Below, piece by piece: positions 17,281-25,235 of a DNA stretch of 64,000 nucleotides; position 1 is the stretch's first letter, and the number at the start of each line of letters is the position of its first letter. The notes below the pieces were generated by a model that saw nothing but the letters and a program-made list of their open reading frames with translations, did no database searches and was not told the origin of the DNA. Position numbers and translations under genes: made by a program. The DNA is from RYN-230 sp963851025 (lineage in GTDB: Bacteria > Actinomycetota > Actinomycetes > Streptosporangiales > Streptosporangiaceae): the NCBI GenBank assembly GCA_963851025.1, contig CAWKOA010000012.1, forward strand, positions 129,250 through 193,249, written 5' to 3'.

Positions 17281-17310
17281 CAGCCTCTCCTTGCGTTACA
17301 GTCACTCTAA

Positions 17311-17328
17311 TATACCCTAGGGGGTATA
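17311..17328. promoter_or_regulatory. CsoR/CstR-type operator 2 (TATACCCTAGGGGGTATA)
   Basis: The 18-bp near-perfect palindrome lies 31 bp upstream of the repressor start and 29 bp after the stop of the preceding MBL-rhodanese gene. It is the best-formed of five such sites. Confidence 0.75.
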
Positions 17329-17356
17329 GGTTGGACGCAGCCGGCTGAGCCGCCCG

Positions 17357-18739
17357 CTATGCCGCCCTCACGGAAGCGGCCCCGCCGACTAGCGGCAGGC
17401 CCGCGTCGCTGGCGTGGGTGAACTCGTCGTCCACGGCGACCACAGGGTGCCCGGCCGCCTGGAGCAGGGATGCGGCGATAACGGCCCGGTAGCCGGACCG
17501 GCAGTGCACCCAGACCTCGCCGCGCGGGACCTCGCCGATGCGGGCGGGCAGATCCTGGAGCGGGATGTGCAGCGCGCCGTCCAGGTGGCCGTCCGCCCAC
17601 TCGAGCGCCCGGCGCACATCCAGCACGATGACGGGCCGGTGGTGGCGGACGGCGGCGAGCTCAGCGAAGCTGGCGACCTGGAAGTAGGCCAGCGGCTGCC
17701 CGCCTGCCCAGTCCTGCGGGGTGCCCGTCGCGGCGCCGGCCAGCTGGTCGATGCCGATCCGGGCCAGATCCCGCTGGGCCTCCGCGACCTGCTCAGGGGT
17801 GTCGCCGAGTAGCGTCAGCGGGCTTCCCCACGGGATCAGCCAGCCCAGGTAGTTGGTGAAGTCGCCGCCGTGCTCGAAGCTGAGTGATCCGCTGAGGTGC
17901 CCGGCGGCGAACGCGCGCCGGCTGCGCAGGTCCACGACCCACTCCCCGGCATCGATGCGGGCGGCCAGCTGCGCGGCATCGGCGCGGGCGGGCAGGGTCA
18001 GGTCGGGGGCGCCCGGACCGGCCGCGTTGGCGGGGCCCATGCGGGCGTAGTACGCGGGGTAGGCGTCCAGGCCGGCCAGCAGTTCCGCCACGTACTGCTC
18101 TTCAGCGAGCCTCAGCACCGGGTTGGCGAGCCTTTCCCGGCCGATGGTGGAGGCGGTGCCCGCGGACTGGGTGGCTGAGCAGAAGCTGCCGAACCCATGC
18201 GTGGGGCAGACCGGCGTGTCATCTGGCAGCTGCGCGAGCCGCCGGGCGGAGGCGTGCTGGGCCGCGGCCAGCGTGGCCTGGTGCGCGGGCCCGAGCAGGT
18301 CGGGCCGCCCGGTCGAGCCGTGCAGCAGCGACCCGCCGGTGAACACCGCGGTCACGCGTCCGGTGGCGGTGTCCTGCAGTGCGTAGGACAGGTGGGTGAA
18401 GGTGTGCCCCGGGGTGGCGATCACCTGCACCGCCATCGTCTCTCCCACCGCGATGGCATCACCGTCGCTGACCGGGGTCCGGTCGAAGGCCACCTCATCG
18501 TCGGCGTTGACGTGGTAAGCCGCGCCGGTCACCCGGGCCAGGGCCAGGCCGCCGCTGACGTAGTCGTTGTGAATATGGGTCTCGAACACGTGCGTGATGC
18601 GGACCCCGCGCCCGGCGGCAGCCGCGAGCAACCGGTCGATGTCCCGCTGCGGATCCACCACCAGCGCCACCCGCCCGTCGGTGGCCAGGTAGCTGCGGTC
18701 ACCCAGCGCCGGGGTGTCGATGCTGACGACCTCGATCAT
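17357..18739 (-). CDS. metallo-beta-lactamase-fold/rhodanese fusion, persulfide-dioxygenase-like, copy 1
   Basis: The 460-residue protein has an MBL domain (1-240), an inactive rhodanese-like domain (about 265-350, no Cys) and an active rhodanese domain (about 365-460) with the Cys loop HCRSGYR (Cys 413). The domain order resembles CstB/ETHE1-rhodanese persulfide dioxygenases. The MBL metal motif reads THIHNDY (55-60) and ATPGHT (His 112). Where ETHE1/CstB have TGD, this protein has TGGS (134-136), so the Asp iron ligand is absent. Persulfide dioxygenase activity is therefore plausible but not assured. Its ATG overlaps the stop of the upstream rhodanese gene (ATGA). Confidence 0.85.
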   Translation of the reverse strand: MIEVVSIDTPALGDRSYLATDGRVALVVDPQRDIDRLLAAAAGRGVRITHVFETHIHNDYVSGGLALARVTGAAYHVNADDEVAFDRTPVSDGDAIAVGETMAVQVIATPGHTFTHLSYALQDTATGRVTAVFTGGSLLHGSTGRPDLLGPAHQATLAAAQHASARRLAQLPDDTPVCPTHGFGSFCSATQSAGTASTIGRERLANPVLRLAEEQYVAELLAGLDAYPAYYARMGPANAAGPGAPDLTLPARADAAQLAARIDAGEWVVDLRSRRAFAAGHLSGSLSFEHGGDFTNYLGWLIPWGSPLTLLGDTPEQVAEAQRDLARIGIDQLAGAATGTPQDWAGGQPLAYFQVASFAELAAVRHHRPVIVLDVRRALEWADGHLDGALHIPLQDLPARIGEVPRGEVWVHCRSGYRAVIAASLLQAAGHPVVAVDDEFTHASDAGLPLVGGAASVRAA

Positions 18740-19080
18740 CGCCGGGCCCCGCTTTCCTGCCCGGACCCGGACGCCGGGGTCACCAGCGGCCCGCCCGCCG
18801 CGGCCCAGGCCCTGGTCCCGCCGGCCACCGACCATGCCTCGATGCCGGCCGAGGCCATCTGCGCCGCGGCGGCCAGGCTCCGGTTGCCAGTGGCGCAGAT
18901 GACATAGACCGGCCGGCTGCGGGGCAGCTCGCGCAGCCGCGCCCGCACCGCTGCCATCGGCATCAGCGTGGCGCCGGGAACGTGCCCGGCCGCGTACTCG
19001 AACGGTTCCCTGACATCCACCACGACGCCCCCGTCCCGGTGCGCCGCCGCGAAAGCGGGGACGTCCACCTCACGAACCAT
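18736..19080 (-). CDS. single-domain rhodanese (sulfurtransferase)
   Basis: The 114-residue protein is one rhodanese domain: VVVDVREPFEYAAGHVPGA, then the active-site loop CATGNRS, then VAGGTRAWAAAG. The Cys would carry a persulfide. It starts at ATG 19080, 15 bp from operator 3, and is the first gene of a two-gene operon with the MBL-rhodanese fusion. A role in moving sulfane sulfur from SQR-made persulfide to the fusion protein is a reasonable inference. Confidence 0.9.
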   Translation of the reverse strand: MVREVDVPAFAAAHRDGGVVVDVREPFEYAAGHVPGATLMPMAAVRARLRELPRSRPVYVICATGNRSLAAAAQMASAGIEAWSVAGGTRAWAAAGGPLVTPASGSGQESGARR

Positions 19081-19094
19081 GATCAGCTCCTTGT

Positions 19095-19110
19095 ATACCC
19101 CGGTGGGTAT
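19095..19110. promoter_or_regulatory. CsoR/CstR-type operator 3 (ATACCCCGGTGGGTAT)
   Basis: The 16-bp palindrome starts 15 bp upstream of the rhodanese start codon on the minus strand, in a position to overlap the promoter or leader of the rhodanese/MBL-rhodanese operon. Confidence 0.72.
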
Positions 19111-19152
19111 CTAATTTCAGCCACCATAACGGGCGGAGGCGCTGGGGCGCAA

Positions 19153-19170
19153 ATACCCCCGGGGGCATAT
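19153..19170. promoter_or_regulatory. CsoR/CstR-type operator 4 (ATACCCCCGGGGGCATAT)
   Basis: This palindrome, with one imperfect arm, lies 42 bp beyond operator 3 in the divergent region between the rhodanese operon and the plus-strand molybdoenzyme group. Confidence 0.6.
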
Positions 19171-19357
19171 CGGGTCGAGGCGGAGAGGCGTCACGGTGAG
19201 TCTCCGGCGGACCGCGGCTCCCCTGACTGCCCAACGCCCGGCCCCGCTCGCGGCCAGGACCGCTCGCGCCCGCCAGCCGGGCGCAGGCCCGGCGCCGGGG
19301 CGCCGCGGCGCGAATGGGCGTCGCTCGTGACGGCGCACCCGCGGATCGCTTGGTAGC

Positions 19358-19373
19358 ATACCCTGGGGGGTAT
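19358..19373. promoter_or_regulatory. CsoR/CstR-type operator 5 (ATACCCTGGGGGGTAT)
   Basis: This palindrome lies 61 bp upstream of the ATG of the Cys-rich mini-protein on the plus strand, so it probably controls that gene and perhaps the operon behind it. The 180 bp between operators 4 and 5 hold no supported gene. Confidence 0.7.
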
Positions 19374-19434
19374 TGTTGACCAGCCAGGCATGAGCCCTGG
19401 TCCGGAGCGAGAGAACAAGTAAGGGTGGCGGGTT

Positions 19435-19599
19435 ATGTGCTCACCGGCAAAGTGCGGCCGTTGCGGCAAGACGACATGGCGAGGCTGCGGACGCCATGTG
19501 GATGCGGTCATGTCCCGCGTCCCGGCAAATGCCCGCTGCGACTGCCCGCCGCGCGAGTCGCGCTCCTCGCCCTTCAGCTTCCTGCGCCGGTCGCGCTGA
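19435..19599 (+). CDS. Cys-rich mini-protein (putative zinc-ribbon-like)
   Basis: The 54-residue protein starts at ATG 19435 and ends at TGA 19599. The first 38 residues carry six cysteines, at positions 2, 7, 10, 18, 35 and 37, in the patterns CGRCGKTTWRGCGRHVD and RCDCP, then a basic Ser/Arg tail. I recognise the CxxCGKTTWxGCGxHVD signature from short actinobacterial proteins of unknown function. The Cys and His spacing suggests Zn or FeS binding. Operator 5 lies directly upstream, so it is probably induced with the persulfide genes. The FeS/NrfD gene follows in the same direction. Confidence 0.75.
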   Translation: MCSPAKCGRCGKTTWRGCGRHVDAVMSRVPANARCDCPPRESRSSPFSFLRRSR

Positions 19600-19629
19600 T
19601 CGCGGGAGCGCCAAGGTGAGCTAGAGGTT

Positions 19630-19660
19630 CCCTGAGCCAGGGCATAAGCCTGGCTTAGGG
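19630..19660. promoter_or_regulatory. long dyad CCCTGAGCCAGG-N7-CCTGGCTTAGGG before the molybdoenzyme operon
   Basis: The 12-bp arms match at 11 of 12 positions, with a 7-bp spacer. It lies between the Cys-rich gene (ends 19599) and the FeS/NrfD start (19716). It contains ATAAGCCTGGCTTA, close to the ATAAGCGAGCCTTA element at 26175, so a LysR operator is likely. It could alternatively be a terminator: a TTTT run occurs about 10 bases further on. Confidence 0.55.
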
Positions 19661-19715
19661 GCCCCTCATGTTTTCGGTACTACGTCGGTCAGGCCGGCGA
19701 TTCTACGGTCAGAGC

Positions 19716-21242
19716 ATGACCGTCTCGCCCGAGCAGCCCGAGCGGTGGGTAAAGCTGCTGGATCAGGACCGGTGCATCGGCTGCCACGCGTGCACGACCG
19801 CGTGCAAGAGCGAGAACGATGTGCCGCTCGGGGTGACCCGGACGTTCGTCAAATCCGTGGATGCCGGTGTGTTCCCCCAGGTCCGGCGGTCGTTCCAGGT
19901 GACCCGGTGCAACCAGTGCACGGACGCGCCGTGCGTGGCGGCGTGCCCGACGGAGGCGATGTACCAGCGGCCGGACGGGATCGTCAACTTCGACAAGGAC
20001 ATCTGCATCGGCTGCAAGGCCTGCATGGCGGCGTGCCCTTATGACGCCATCTTCATCAATCCCGAGGACCACTCCGCGGAGAAGTGCAACTTGTGCGCGC
20101 ACCGCCTGGACATCGGGCTGGAGCCGGCCTGCGTGACGGTCTGCCCGACCGGCGCCATCCTGGTCGGGGACCTGAACGATCCCTCCTCCGAGGTGGCCAG
20201 GGTCATCGCACGCGAGCCGGTGACCGTGCGCCGCCCGGAGAAGGAGACCCGGCCGGGCGTGTTCTACAAGGGCGCGGATCAGGTGACACTGGACCCGCTG
20301 GCGGCCCGCCGCCCGGAAGGCGGTCTCCTGGCCTGGGCCACCCAGGGTGGCGGCCCCGGGCATGTCCCGCCTGGCCATCCCGGCCGCCATAACTCCTCGG
20401 CGGCGGCGCTGCTGTCCTATGACATCCCGCACTTCGCGCCGTGGGGGTGGCGGGTCAGCCTCTACACCTGGACTAAGGGGATCGCCGCCGGCGCGTTGCT
20501 TGTCCCGCTGATCCTGGTGCTGGCCGGCCGGCTGGGCTGGAACGACCCGGTGGCCCGCTGGGCGGCACCCGGGCTGGCGCTGGGCTTCCTCGCCATCACC
20601 GGGGTCCTGCTGATCTGGGATCTCAAGCACCCGCTGCGCTTCTACCTGATCTTCACCCGGCATCACTGGCGGAGCTGGCTGGTGCGCGGGTCGTTCATCA
20701 TCGCTGGCTACGGGGCCGCGGTCACTGTCTACCTGCTCGGATCACTGACCGGCTCCCTGCTCACCCGCCAGGTCGCCGCCGGGTTCGCCATGCCGCTGGC
20801 GATCGCCGCCGCCTGTTACACGGCGTACCTGTTCGCCCAGGCCAAGGCGCGTGACCTGTGGCAAAGTGCCCTGCTCGCACCGCACCTGGCGGTGCAGGCG
20901 GTTCTGGCCGGCGCGGCCGCCGCCCTGCCGTTCGCGGTGTGGCTGTCGCCGCACCGCGGTGTCGCCGGGGTGGAGGCCCTGCTCTGCGCCGCGGCCGCCG
21001 CGCACCTGCTCCTGGTGGCGGGGGAGATGACGCTCACCCATCCCACGGCCCACGCCCATCTGGCGGCCGGGGCGATGACGCGGGGCCGCTACTCCCGGTT
21101 TTTCTGGCCCGGCGTCGTGCTGGTCGCCGCGGCGGTGGCCGCACCGTGGATCGGGGCGGCCGCCGCCCCGCTCGCACTCGCCGGGCTGCTGGCCCACGAG
21201 CACGCGTACGTGCAGGCCGGCCAGTCCGTGCCGCTCGCCTGA
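19716..21242 (+). CDS. fused four-cluster ferredoxin subunit and NrfD-type membrane anchor (SoeB-SoeC-like)
   Basis: The 508-residue protein starts at ATG 19716. Residues 1-190 form a DmsB/PsrB-type electron-transfer subunit with four Cys sets (CIGCHACTTACK, CNQCTDAPCVAACP, CIGCKACMAACP, CNLCAH with CVTVCP), enough for four [4Fe-4S] clusters. From about 250 onward seven to eight hydrophobic segments form an NrfD/PsrC-type quinone-reactive anchor. In related enzymes these are two separate proteins; here they are one chain. There is no Tat signal, so the FeS domain is probably cytoplasmic. The molybdoenzyme gene follows after 12 bp. Role inferred: passing electrons from the catalytic subunit to quinone. 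Confidence 0.88.
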   Translation: MTVSPEQPERWVKLLDQDRCIGCHACTTACKSENDVPLGVTRTFVKSVDAGVFPQVRRSFQVTRCNQCTDAPCVAACPTEAMYQRPDGIVNFDKDICIGCKACMAACPYDAIFINPEDHSAEKCNLCAHRLDIGLEPACVTVCPTGAILVGDLNDPSSEVARVIAREPVTVRRPEKETRPGVFYKGADQVTLDPLAARRPEGGLLAWATQGGGPGHVPPGHPGRHNSSAAALLSYDIPHFAPWGWRVSLYTWTKGIAAGALLVPLILVLAGRLGWNDPVARWAAPGLALGFLAITGVLLIWDLKHPLRFYLIFTRHHWRSWLVRGSFIIAGYGAAVTVYLLGSLTGSLLTRQVAAGFAMPLAIAAACYTAYLFAQAKARDLWQSALLAPHLAVQAVLAGAAAALPFAVWLSPHRGVAGVEALLCAAAAAHLLLVAGEMTLTHPTAHAHLAAGAMTRGRYSRFFWPGVVLVAAAVAAPWIGAAAAPLALAGLLAHEHAYVQAGQSVPLA

Positions 21243-21254
21243 GGGGAAAAGCAC

Positions 21255-24185
21255 ATGACCAAATCTCCGCAACGGGACCTCGACGCGCTCGGTGCCCTGG
21301 TCAAGGCGGACCGGGCCAGCGTGGAAGCCCGCGGGGAGACCTTCTACCAGGGGCCCAGCCAGGGCGTGCTGGCCGCGTTCCCGCCGAAGGAGCGGTGGGA
21401 CGACTGGGTGGAACTGGACTCGCGGGCGTGGCCGAGGCGGGTCGAGCGGCACTCGATGCTGGTGCCCACCACCTGCTTCAACTGCGAGTCCGCCTGCGGC
21501 CTGCTGGCCTACATCGACCCGGCCAGCCTGCAGGTCCGCAAGTTCGAGGGCAACCCCGAGCATCCCGGATCACGGGGCCGCAACTGCGCCAAGGGGCCGT
21601 CCACCATCAACCAGGTCACCGACCCCGACCGGATCTTGTACCCGCTCCGCCGGGCCGGGGCCCGCGGCGAGGGGAAATGGGAGCGGATCACCTGGGACGA
21701 GGCGCTCGACGCCCTGGCCGCCCGGCTCCGCACCGCGCTCACCGAGCAGCGGCACAACGAGATCATGGTCCATCTCGGCCGGCCGGGCGAGGATGGCTAC
21801 ACCGAGCGGGTGCTGGCCAGCTGGGGAGTGGACGGCCACAACTCGCACACCAACGTCTGCTCCAGCGGCGGGCGCACCGGCTTCCAGTTCTGGATGGGCA
21901 TCGACCGGCCCAGCCCGGACCACGCCAACGCGAAGGTCATCTACCTGATCAGTGCCCACCTCGAAACGGGCCATTACTTCAACCCGCACGCCCAGCGGAT
22001 CACCGAGGCCCGGGAGAACGGGGCCAAGGTCATCGTGCTGGACACCCGGCTGTCCAACACCGCCACCCACGCCGACTACTGGCTGTCCCCGCAGCCCGGC
22101 AGCGAGGCCGCGATCAACCTGGCCATCGCCAGCCACCTGATCCAGACCGGCCGCTACGACCGGGAATTCGTCCGCCGGTGGTGGAACTGGGCGGAATACC
22201 TCACCGAATGCCACCCGGGCCAGCCGGTGACCTTCGAGGCGTTCGAGGAGATCCTCGCCGGGCTGTACGCCGGGTTCACCTTCGAGTTCGCCGCGGCGGA
22301 GTCCGGGATCGACGCCGCGGTGCTGGCGGAGGTCGCCGAGGTGGTCGCCGGCGCGGGGACCCGCTTTTCCTGCCACTCGTGGCGCTCGGCGGCCGCGGGC
22401 AACCTCGGGGGCTGGCAGGTCTCCCGGACCCTGTTCCTGATTTCCGCCCTGCTCGGCGCCGTCGCCACCGAGGGCGGCACGTTCCCCAACGCGTGGAACA
22501 AGTTCGTGCCGCGCCCCATCCATGTGCCGCCGCACCCGGGTGTGTGGCAGGAACTGTCGTGGCCGCTGGAGTTCCCCCTCGCCCAGAACGAGATGTCGTT
22601 CCTGCTCCCGCATTTCCTGAAGGAGGGCCGGGGCCGGCTGGACACCTATTTCATCCGGGTCTACAACCCGGTGTGGACCAACCCGGACGGGCTGTCCTGG
22701 ATGGAGGTCCTCACCGACCCCGGCAAGGTCGGCTGTTTCGTCGCGCTCACTCCCACCTGGAACGAGTCGGCGTACTTCGCGGACTACGTGCTGCCCATGG
22801 GGCACGGTTCGGAGCGGCACGACACCCATTCCTATGAGCAGTACGACGGCCAGTGGGTTGGTTTCCGCCAGCCGGTGCTGCGGGCCGCCCGGGAACGGCT
22901 CGGCGAGACAATCACCGACACCCGGCAGGTCAACCCCGGGGAGGTCTGGGAGGAGAACGAGTTCTGGATCGAGCTGTCCTGGCGCATCGACCCGGACGGT
23001 GCTCTCGGCATCCGCCAGTACCACGAATCGCGGGCCCGGCCGGGAGAGAAGCTCACGGTGGACGAGTACTACGGGTGGATGTTCGAGCACTCCGTTCCCG
23101 GGCTCCCCGAGCGGGCCGCGGCCGAGGGCCTGACCCCGCTGCAGTGGATGCGCCGCTACGGCGCGTTCGAGATCACCAAGGGCGGCGGGGCCCTGCACGA
23201 GCAACCGGTACCAGCCGCCGAACTCAGCGGCACCCGGATCACGCCGACCGGCCGTGTCTACACGGCCACCCCCAAGCCGGACAGCCCCAACGTCGTCCCG
23301 TCCGGTGCTCCTGAGCCAGACGACGCGGGCCGGCGCCCGGCCGGGGTGCAGATCGACGGAGTGATCCGGCGGGGCTTCCCGACGCCGTCGGGCAGGCTGG
23401 AGTTCTGGTCCTCGACTCTCGCGGCCTGGGGCTGGCCGGAGCATGCGCTGCCCGGGTACATCCGCAGCCACGTGCACCCGGACAATCTGGCCGAAGACCA
23501 GCTGGTGCTGCTGTCCACCTTCCGGCTGCCCACCCAGATCCACACCCGCTCCGCGAATTCCAAGTGGCTCGACGAGCTGGCGCACACCAACCCGGTGTGG
23601 ATCCACCCATCGGACGCGGCGCGGCTTGGCGTTCGCCGGACCGGCGATCTGGTCAGGGTGGAAACCGAGATCGGTTACTTCGTCGCGAAAGCGTGGCTGA
23701 CGGAGGGCATCCGGCCTGGTGTCGTCGCCTGCAGCCACCACATGGGCCGCTGGAAGCTGACCGGCCATCCGGTCAATTCCGGCGGGATGATGGCCACCGT
23801 CGACCTGCGGCGCGAGGACGATGGCTGGGCCATGCGCCGTCAGGCCCCGGTCAGGCCGTATGAGTCGGCCGACCCGGACACGGCCCGGATCTGGTGGAGC
23901 GACACCGGTGTCCACCAGAACCTCACCTTCAGCGTCCATCCCGACCCGATCTCCGGCATGCACTGCTGGCACCAGGCGGTCCGGGTGTGCCCCGCCGCAG
24001 CCGGCGACGCGGCCGGGGACATCTGCGTGGACACCGCCCGGGCAGGCGAGGTGTACCAGGAGTGGATGGCCGCGACCCGGCCGGCGGGCTCCGTGTCGCC
24101 CGACGGCCGGCGCCGGCCAGGGTGGCTGATGCGCCCCCTCAAACCGTCGGCGGACGCGTTCGCCCTCCCGCGGATCCCGACATGA
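21255..24185 (+). CDS. molybdopterin oxidoreductase catalytic subunit (SoeA/PhsA-like), cytoplasmic
   Basis: The 976-residue protein belongs to the DMSO-reductase family. An N-terminal [4Fe-4S] motif is formed by Cys 74, 77, 81 and 111 (CFNCESAC ... NCAKG), followed by the bis-MGD domains and a C-terminal dinucleotide-binding domain (ANSKWLDELAHTNPVWIHP). The Mo ligand is probably the Cys in NVCSSGGR. The first 70 residues are polar without a twin-arginine signal, unlike periplasmic PsrA, PhsA or TtrA. With a FeS/NrfD partner and persulfide genes alongside, a cytoplasmic sulfite dehydrogenase like SoeA is the best guess. Polysulfide or thiosulfate reductase and formate dehydrogenase are alternatives. 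Confidence 0.87.
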   Translation: MTKSPQRDLDALGALVKADRASVEARGETFYQGPSQGVLAAFPPKERWDDWVELDSRAWPRRVERHSMLVPTTCFNCESACGLLAYIDPASLQVRKFEGNPEHPGSRGRNCAKGPSTINQVTDPDRILYPLRRAGARGEGKWERITWDEALDALAARLRTALTEQRHNEIMVHLGRPGEDGYTERVLASWGVDGHNSHTNVCSSGGRTGFQFWMGIDRPSPDHANAKVIYLISAHLETGHYFNPHAQRITEARENGAKVIVLDTRLSNTATHADYWLSPQPGSEAAINLAIASHLIQTGRYDREFVRRWWNWAEYLTECHPGQPVTFEAFEEILAGLYAGFTFEFAAAESGIDAAVLAEVAEVVAGAGTRFSCHSWRSAAAGNLGGWQVSRTLFLISALLGAVATEGGTFPNAWNKFVPRPIHVPPHPGVWQELSWPLEFPLAQNEMSFLLPHFLKEGRGRLDTYFIRVYNPVWTNPDGLSWMEVLTDPGKVGCFVALTPTWNESAYFADYVLPMGHGSERHDTHSYEQYDGQWVGFRQPVLRAARERLGETITDTRQVNPGEVWEENEFWIELSWRIDPDGALGIRQYHESRARPGEKLTVDEYYGWMFEHSVPGLPERAAAEGLTPLQWMRRYGAFEITKGGGALHEQPVPAAELSGTRITPTGRVYTATPKPDSPNVVPSGAPEPDDAGRRPAGVQIDGVIRRGFPTPSGRLEFWSSTLAAWGWPEHALPGYIRSHVHPDNLAEDQLVLLSTFRLPTQIHTRSANSKWLDELAHTNPVWIHPSDAARLGVRRTGDLVRVETEIGYFVAKAWLTEGIRPGVVACSHHMGRWKLTGHPVNSGGMMATVDLRREDDGWAMRRQAPVRPYESADPDTARIWWSDTGVHQNLTFSVHPDPISGMHCWHQAVRVCPAAAGDAAGDICVDTARAGEVYQEWMAATRPAGSVSPDGRRRPGWLMRPLKPSADAFALPRIPT

Positions 24186-25162
24186 CCAGCACCCGCACGC
24201 CGGCCGGTAACGGTGGCGGGCCGGGGGAGGGACGGTGGGAGCTGCTGCGGGCCCTCGGCGCACTCGCGCTCGGGCCGCCCGCGGCCACCGGCCGCGCCGC
24301 CGCCGCCCTCGGGCTGCCGGCCTGGACCGCCGCCGAGTACACCGGCCTCTTCGTGCTGTCCCTGCCGCCCTACGCCTCCATTCACCTCGGTGGTGAAGGC
24401 AAGCTGGGCGGCGAGGGCGCTGATCGTATCGAGGGCGTGTGGCGGGCGCTGGGCCTCATCCCGCCCAGCGACGCGGATCATCTCGGCGTCGTTCTCGCGC
24501 TCTACGCCGAGCTCGGCGAGGCCGCCCAGGGCGCGCGGGCCCGGCGGACCCGCGAGCGTCTCGACCACATCCGGACCGCAGTGCTTTGGGAGCACCTGTG
24601 GTCCTGGGTGCCCGGCTACCTGGACGCCGCCGGCGAGCAGGAAACCCGCGCCCGGCCGTGGGCCCGGCTGCTGCTGCGGGCGCTGTCACGCGAGGCGGCC
24701 ACGAGCACGCCCGCCAGCTCCCTGCCGCTGGCATTGCGGACAGCCCCCGCAGGCATCAGCGCGGATGCCTCACGCGGTGAGCTGCTGGATGCGCTGTCGG
24801 TGCCGGTGCGGACCGGATTCATCCTGGCCTACCCCGATCTGGCCGCCGCCGCCGGCCACCTGGGCCTGGGCCTGCGCCGCGGCGAGCGGCGCTTCGCGCT
24901 GAAGGCGATGCTGGAGCAAGATGCCGCGGCGACGCTGGGCTGGCTCGCCGGGCACGCCGCAGCGTGGTCCCGGCGGCACGCCCGCCGGCCTGCCGTGCCC
25001 GCGGACCCGCGGGTCTGGTGGATGCAGCGGTCCGCCGCCACTGCCAGCACGCTGCGGGACCTTGGCGGGCGGGCCCGGCAGGCCGTGGACGCCGATAGCC
25101 GGGACCTAGCGGCGAGGTCACCCCGAACTGCTGAGGCCCCCATAAGCACCCGTTGGGGGTGA
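24182..25162 (+). CDS. TorD/DmsD-family molybdoenzyme maturation chaperone
   Basis: The 326-residue protein starts at ATG 24182, overlapping the stop of the molybdoenzyme gene (ATGA). It is mainly helical. The segment YASIHLGGEGKLGGEGADRIEGVWRALGL, followed by DHLGVVLALYAELGEAA and LWEHLWSWVPGYLDA, matches the TorD-like fold (Yx3-ExDH-type region). Such chaperones hold the apoenzyme until the molybdenum cofactor is inserted. Coupled translation with its client is typical. It is longer than usual TorD proteins (about 200 residues), having an extra C-terminal helical region. Confidence 0.87.
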   Translation: MTSTRTPAGNGGGPGEGRWELLRALGALALGPPAATGRAAAALGLPAWTAAEYTGLFVLSLPPYASIHLGGEGKLGGEGADRIEGVWRALGLIPPSDADHLGVVLALYAELGEAAQGARARRTRERLDHIRTAVLWEHLWSWVPGYLDAAGEQETRARPWARLLLRALSREAATSTPASSLPLALRTAPAGISADASRGELLDALSVPVRTGFILAYPDLAAAAGHLGLGLRRGERRFALKAMLEQDAAATLGWLAGHAAAWSRRHARRPAVPADPRVWWMQRSAATASTLRDLGGRARQAVDADSRDLAARSPRTAEAPISTRWG

Positions 25163-25235
25163 CCAGCCCAGCGGCCGCCCTGCATCCCCTCTGCCGCGGC
25201 CCGCGGTCCGGCGTTGCTGAAGCTAGCCTGGGGCC

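Noticed and set aside
17357..18739. Beta-lactamase or glyoxalase II
   Set aside because: The MBL domain is followed by two rhodanese domains with an active Cys loop, which fits the persulfide group and not those enzymes.
19196..19330. 44-residue basic peptide between operators 4 and 5
   Set aside because: It is composed of Arg/Ala/Pro codons expected by chance in this composition, and has no recognisable motif.
21255..24185. Periplasmic polysulfide, thiosulfate or tetrathionate reductase
   Set aside because: No twin-arginine signal is present in this subunit or in the FeS partner. The alternative is kept only as a lower-ranked possibility.
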